A stretch of DNA of 64,000 nt, from positions 1,798,001 to 1,862,000 of the forward strand of contig JAVHKY010000038.1 of NCBI GenBank assembly GCA_035079385.1, in the 5' to 3' direction. The translations under genes were made by a program, and so were the position numbers. The notes under the pieces were generated by a model. It did not search any database and was not told where the DNA came from. It saw only the letters and a program-made list of their open reading frames with translations. This document shows, in pieces, positions 58,459-64,000 of this stretch; position 1 is the stretch's first letter; each line of letters starts with the position of its first letter. Source of the stretch: Aspidiotus rigidus. Taxonomy: Eukaryota; Arthropoda; Insecta; Hemiptera; Diaspididae.

Positions 58459-61400
58459 TCATGGCAGAGGCTTTGATGGAATATATTATAGAGCTCCAAA
58501 ACTAAAATTTAGGACCGAATCAAATTTTGTAGAGTGGGGGAGGAACTTCTCCTCTCGTTCTTCATTAACTCTTCATTAAAGATCGCAGATTTACTCTCAA
58601 ATTGGCCCTTTTTCCAATCCGCTCTTGAATAGCTGAATGACATTTCCCTCTAACCACAAACTGACTTCAAAATTGCTTCTTCTTTTAGTGGTCACTTGTT
58701 TGTCAATTGATTCCTTCATTCAATGCCAGCAACTCCTACGTTTTGACATGCATATATCTTAAGGCGGGAAAGAGGGGGATCATCAAATAATGTGACGTTT
58801 TCCGCTGACGTCATACATTAATGACGCGTTATGAGCTAATGACACTATGGTCTGATGAGTGACCTTGACCTACTTTGGGAACTTGGAGACATTTAGAGCT
58901 ACTTCTTTTAGTACATAGACTAGCTACAAAGACATACCCATGATCATAATCCCTCTTTGGAAGCCTCCACTAGGAGCCTCTCGTGTACAAGGCTGACGCA
59001 CAAATCATCTTCCTTCCTTAGGTATGAGTCTTAATTTGGTGGTATCAACGAGCGAGGAGTGTTGAACAAGATGATTTGATTAGGAGTTCTTAATTTTTAA
59101 TTGTCTATTAATTATTCTGAAATTTCGTCAAAACAGAGGTGCTCCAAAACCTCTTGATGTAATGTTGACTCTTCTATAGTGGCCACGCTAATCAATTTTT
59201 GTCAATTACGTTTTCCAAATGACTGAGAATTTTTTAGGAAGATGAGGGTTTTTCAACAAGGGACTTGAAAGAATTTTAAGCAATAATTAAGAATAGTGAA
59301 ATTCAATCAAATTGTGAAAGTGTTTGAAGAAATAAAATCTGAAAAAATCGCGAGACAGCAGAAAAATTGTGGACTTCATAAATTTCCTCCTTCTTCATGG
59401 GTGAATTCTGAGGGGAACTTGGCAAAATTATTGGGAAGGGTGGACTAACGTGGGAAAGAAATGAGAGGCCCGTTCCGCCCTTTTAGACTAGTTTCATCCA
59501 GTGTCTCCTTCATCGTCTTCTACCTCGAAGGTCTCACAAGGATGACACTGGAGTCCTGCACAGCCCTTACCTGCCCCAAAAACAAATATTATGATATTAT
59601 TTTTTGTACGCCGAAAAGTAATCTTTTAGCTAACCATAAACATTGTTTATGGACACTTAACTTCGTGATTAGACTTCTCCCTCAGTGACTAACTTCTCTA
59701 TGGCCCGATCTTACTTTCAACTCCAACTCTCGGATCGATTTCAACTATATATGCACATATTTTGATGGATCCTCTTCCGAATACGTATTTTCATTTCACG
59801 AAGATTGTTCCCGTTTCAATTTCTTAGACCTGACTCACATTTCAGACATTCACCTCCTAGGGGGGCGAGTCATTCTACCTTCTATCTCCGCTGGATTATT
59901 TTAATGTTAGAATGTGGAATGTTTTCAACCGAAACCCACCATCACGCCTTGAAATGTGTTTCGCGTGTCGAAAAAGCGTAGAGCTTAATTCGCATTCCAG
60001 CTCGTGCGTCTTTATCACATTACCATGGAAGAAAACTCGCAACACTAATGTGGCAGAGATTCTTTACACTATAAAGGACTACTTACTATAGGCCTTATGG
60101 ATTCGTATATTCCATACGAAATACAGGCGAAAAAACTCATTTAAACATACGACAATAAAGAATTTAAGTAAACGTTCTCATATAAGAGAAAAAAAGAAGG
60201 TAGGCTCATGCAGTCGCGAAGAAATTTTGTAATTGTAATTAAATTTTCTGTACGAAAATCTAATCGTCGACATGCGTTTCTGTAGAAAATCATCGTCGTT
60301 GATACAGCGCCTCCAAGGAGCCATCATCAATAACTTATAAACATTATAGAGAAGAGTGAAATAGGGTGTCGCGTGGATAAACGCAAAATCTCGAAAGCGT
60401 TCTATTTTTACAGAAGGGTGAAAAAAGTAATCAAAAAGAAAAAAAAAAAATTTTAAGAGTATGGAGTGTTTCTTTTCTATATATATTTTTTTCTCTCGTT
60501 CCCTTCTTGTTTTTGCGACGTGTGACAGATCTCCAGCGGCCAAACAAAGATATACTATCTTTTAGGTCTACGTGTTCGCACTGATTTGGAAAATAATTGC
60601 TGAACGTTTGCCAGATTTCGATATGCGAATCGATATTTCCGCACGAAGTATAGTTGAAAAAATTGCGTCTGCTCTACAAAAACTTACAGTACAAGAGAAT
60701 TGTGAATACAAAATATGTCAGTTTTAAAGTCCCCCTCCTAATATATCGAAGTCTCCTTTTCCCCGTTAGCGGGGATTATCCCGAACAGTTCCCATGAATT
60801 TTCCTGAATATTGTTTACCCCTCCAAAACTACAATGTTTCGGACGAATTCCTCGATAAACACGCAGCTTTTCTGAGCCTTTCCTCATCCCCATACATATA
60901 GGTGGTCGGACTTTATCCAAGTCCTCAAAGTAGTTCTTCAATCATCCTGGACGCTTAGCTACACCTCCAAAATATATGTCTTCTGTTAAAACAAGGAAAC
61001 AAAGTTGAAGGAAGGACGCTAGGAACCAATTCTACGAGACGAATTAATATTGATATTGATATTGAGAATTGTCTAAATTTCTCTGAATTCTCCCAACTAT
61101 TACATGTTTCCCTCCTCTCATTCAATCTTTCCAAATCCAACTACTGTATTAGGGTACGTAAATTTTGCTGGACGGCGGAGGATGGGACGTCAAAACAGGG
61201 TTTCTTATTGAAAATTGCAACTTAACCATTAAGAAGATCTCAAGTGTACTACTCTACATCAATAGTTAGGTTGCAAGAGTACTTTCAAGTGTTACCAATC
61301 GGCGAAGCCAAAAATATGCTACATTTCAACATTCCCAAATCCGCCACTGCGCCACATTGCCGTGCTAAGCTGAAATGACCTATTTTGAAAAATGACGATC

Positions 61401-61930
61401 AAGAGAACTGGTCTTTTCGAAAGTGACAAGAGACTCTTTTCTCAGAATTGTCATCTTCATATATATGACCTGTCACATATAGTAATGAGAATCTAAGGAG
61501 CTTGAGAGCAGGTATAAATGCTAACTTGTTTTTTTCAGTGACCCTTAGCGCTGACAGCTTTTAGGCTGGAAGTCTGCTTCTTGTATAACCAAAGCCGGAA
61601 ACCAATCAGCAGAAATATTATTCCTGAAAGGGTACGTTAAAGTGTCACTGCCACAGAGATGAGATCTTTTGGCTCAGTGTATCCTTATAAAGCTAGCGAC
61701 TTGTAAGCTGAATGTGTAGTCAGCGTGATAATAAATACATGGAATATAAAATGTGCCGTCATGTGCCACTAATTTTCAATGTCCCGCAAAAAATGCTAGC
61801 AGAATTGAAGAATACCACGGTTGGCAACACTGGCTTTACCCCAATCACTTGTATCATTACTGAGGAGAAAAGCCTTAAACTGTGATGGGTTTGACTTCCG
61901 AGCTAGCAATTATTCTATCAAGTCCCAGGG
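58459..61930. other. Unrecognised stretch
   Basis: TGACGTCA near 58806. 60724-60800 has 45-bp-unit relics ('agtccccctcctaatatatc') and a weak 'tagcggggattatcccg' E1-like hairpin. Frames such as 60178-60543 (121 codons, minus) lack motifs. Confidence 0.4.
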
Positions 61931-62819
61931 TGGTAAATGTCTAAGCGATTCAATTTTAGGGCTTAAGCTGAAGGCTTAAACTCGAAGTAAAATTTCTTTT
62001 TGCTTAAGCTTGAAGCTTAAACTTGGGATGAAATTTCTTTTTGCTCAAACTTGAAGCTTATTCAAGACTTATGAGTTTCAACTTCAAAACTTGAACTTGA
62101 AGCTTGAAGGTGAAAGTACAAAACGTTTTTTTGTTGGAAAAAACATATTTTTGTTGGAAAAAACATATTTTTGTTGAAAGAGACATGTTTTTGTTGGAAA
62201 AAACATGTTTTTGTTGGAAAAAAAGCATGTTTTTGTTGAAAAAAAAGCATGTCAAAGTTGAAAAAAAAAGCATGTTTTTGTTGAAAAAAAAAGCATGTTT
62301 TTGTTGAAAAAAAAACATGTTTTTGTTGAAAAAAAAAGCATGTTTTTGTTGAAAAAAAAAGCATGTTTTTGTTGAAAAAAAAGCATGTTTTTGTTGAAAA
62401 AAAAAACATGTTTTTGTTGAAAAAAAACATGTTTTTGTTGAAAAAAAAAAATGTTTTTGTTGAAAAAAAAAACATGTTCTTGTTGAAAAAAAAAACATGT
62501 ATTTGTTGAAAAAAATATGTTTTTGCCTTTTTCAAGTTTTAAGCTTTTGTTTCGCTTATTAAGTCGCTTAATTAAGCAATTAGTAAGTTTAAGAAAATGG
62601 CTGATCCTTATCCAACAAAAACATGTTCTTTACTTTCAGGTTTAAGCTTCAAGCTTAAGTTTTAATTTGAAACTCATAAGTCTTAAATAAGCTTCAAGTT
62701 TAAGAGAAAATAAATTCTATTTTAAATTTAAGCCTTAAGCTTAATCAAAAAGAAATTCTACTTCAAGTTTAAGCAATAAGCTCAAGCTCTAAAATCAAAT
62801 CGCTTACCACTCAGAGACT
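61931..62819. mobile_element. Fold-back element with 23-bp minisatellite core
   Basis: Left arm from 'tggtaaatgtctaagcgatt' (61931) and right arm ending 'aaatcgcttacca' (62819) are inverted copies over roughly 170-200 bp. Each arm itself consists of repeated 'gcttaagcttgaagcttaaa' words. The core (about 62120-62520) has about 18 units of 'catgtttttgttg' plus a run of A. The minus frames of 146-157 codons (poly Phe/Gln/Lys/His) come from the minisatellite. Confidence 0.85.
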
Positions 62820-62885
62820 AATTTATGACGTCATCAGATCATGACGTCATAGGGACTTTTCCGTGACGTCATCAGATCGCAACTT
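62820..62885. repeat. Three TGACGTCA octamers in tandem
   Basis: 'atgacgtcatcagatcatga', then 'cgtcatagggac', then 'gtgacgtcatcagatcgc', directly beside the right end of the 61931-62819 element. Confidence 0.7.
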
Positions 62886-63460
62886 GGAAGATATTCATAG
62901 GTATTGCGAGATAATAGTTATATAACTGTCATAACCGATGACCAAGAGGAAAAAAATGTTTGTTGAACAATTGACCAATAACTATTCAAAAGGAAATGTG
63001 AGCGTTTGACCAATTTATGTTTTGGTTAAAACGGTCATAGCGGTCACAGTTATCTTCTCTATGTTTCTTACTTTAAAAACGTGTTTTTTTTAGTTAAAAA
63101 ACTTGTTTTCTTAGATGAAAAACATATTTTTCTTAGATGAAAAACATGTTTTTCTTAGATGAAAAACATGTTTTTCTTAGTTTGAAAACATTTTTTTAAA
63201 GTTTGAAAACATACTTTTGTAGTTTAAAAACATGTTTTTTTGGTTTGAAAACATGTTTTTTAGCTTAAAAACATTTATTTAGTTTAAAAATATGTTTTTT
63301 TAGTTTAAAAACATGTTCTCCCTACCAAAAAGGTGTTTTTCTCAATATTTGATCGTTAAGATTCGTTACGACCAAATCATGTTTTAATAATGGTCATGAC
63401 CATTATGACCGTTTGACCATTTCAGAGAAATATTTTATGCAACCAATAACCGTTAACTGG
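62886..63460. repeat. Minisatellite with inverted flanks
   Basis: About ten units of 'aaaaacatgtttttcttag' and variants fill 63070-63330. The flanks carry related words in opposite orientation ('tgaccaataac' and 'ggtcatagcggtcac' on the left; 'gaccattatgaccgtttgac' and 'caaccaataaccgtta' on the right). The layout is like the previous element but more decayed. Confidence 0.55.
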
Positions 63461-64000
63461 TTTAATTTTATTTATTTAGTTACTTATTTATTGGTTCAAA
63501 GGGCCCTCCGACGGCCAATAAGGAAGCTCACTGGACCGATAACTCTGACGTACAAAATAGAATGAACGCATTTACCCATTGACGATCAGCAGAAAAGGTA
63601 CTTTTTGGAGGATTGAAGATTCTTTTGTCCGTAGATTGTGGAAATGCAGATACGTCTGTTCTACTTTGTACAGCAGAACTGTCATCTACTTACAATTATT
63701 TTGGTCGAAAACCCCAAGATATTCAGGTATCCTTTTTGGAACCAAGGTTAAACTTCACTTTCAAATAAAGTAAATTACAAAAGTTTGAACAATTTTCAAT
63801 CTTTGAGAATTTTGTAAATTGGTCAATTTTTGGTACATTTTGGTCCTTGACTCCGCTCAGAAAAGTTGTAGAAATTTGGGAAGGGGCGCAAATTGAAGAT
63901 GAAATTGAGATAGAAATTTTATAGTTTTAAAATATACATTTAACGTTTTGCATTCTCACGCTAAAACAAATTTAATGTAAAATTCCATTTAACTGGTAAT
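63461..64000. other. Unrecognised right edge
   Basis: No gene or repeat recognised. A 64-codon frame at 63579-63773 lacks motifs. Confidence 0.35.

Noticed and set aside
62058..62535. Frames of 146-157 codons rich in Phe, Gln and Lys
   Set aside because: Translation of a 23-bp minisatellite with variable A-runs; two overlapping frames look alike.

Overview
This window looks like repeat-dominated nuclear DNA of an invertebrate, most likely an arthropod. The grounds are indirect: a decayed R1/Jockey-type non-LTR retrotransposon, several Penelope-like elements (PLEs) with a GIY-YIG endonuclease, AT-rich sequence with CpG still common, and short TTAGG runs. I found no convincing host protein-coding gene, rRNA or tRNA. 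Nearly all reading frames above 60 codons are chance frames in AT-rich or tandemly repeated DNA; the recognisable coding sequence all comes from transposable elements. The species cannot be named from this window.

Layout. 1-310: degenerate tandem repeat. 426-905: 3' tail of the R1-like family. 3335-4200: hairpin-ended elements built on a 45-bp minisatellite. 4621-5860: R1-like 3' fragment on the minus strand. 5939-7085: PLE reverse-transcriptase fragment split by a hairpin-ended element at 6380-7002. 7086-11290: mostly unrecognised. 11256-11960: AT-rich simple repeats alternating with a GC-rich cassette. 13255-13815: satellite of about 160 bp. 17640-19500: TACTAGGCCT-type and TGACGTCA-type repeats, plus a 140-bp fold-back with a hammerhead-like core. 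19781-22015: nested inverted repeats. 24963-28310: large 26-bp satellite with higher-order structure. 33655-35377: nested fold-backs. 35400-36440: mixed minisatellite. 36486-36975, 39826-41430 and 43981-46437: PLE copies, the last a young head-to-head pair with a 14-bp target duplication. 43639-43795: pure GA microsatellite. 49490-52960: satellite of about 140 bp interrupted at 51307-52488 by a compound hairpin-ended element. 57180-57480: TTTA-rich simple repeat. 58166-58451: small hAT-like MITE. 61931-62819: fold-back with a 23-bp minisatellite core. The stretches between are unrecognised DNA, perhaps introns or intergenic sequence.

The most interesting system is a set of non-autonomous elements whose ends are very short GC-rich hairpins with a GAA (or TTC) triloop and whose bodies share a 45-bp minisatellite. 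One copy sits inside a PLE reading frame. Removing it restores the expected codons exactly, with no target duplication and the insertion point between T and T. That resembles Helentron-associated elements (DINE/HINE type). Other copies carry the same hairpin at both ends and behave like fold-back elements.

The PLE copies are related but differ in age: 5939-7085 and 36486-36975 are decayed, 39826-41430 is moderately decayed, and 44994-46437 keeps a 415-codon open frame covering the catalytic half of the reverse transcriptase and the whole endonuclease. All homology statements come from reading motifs by eye; no search was run.
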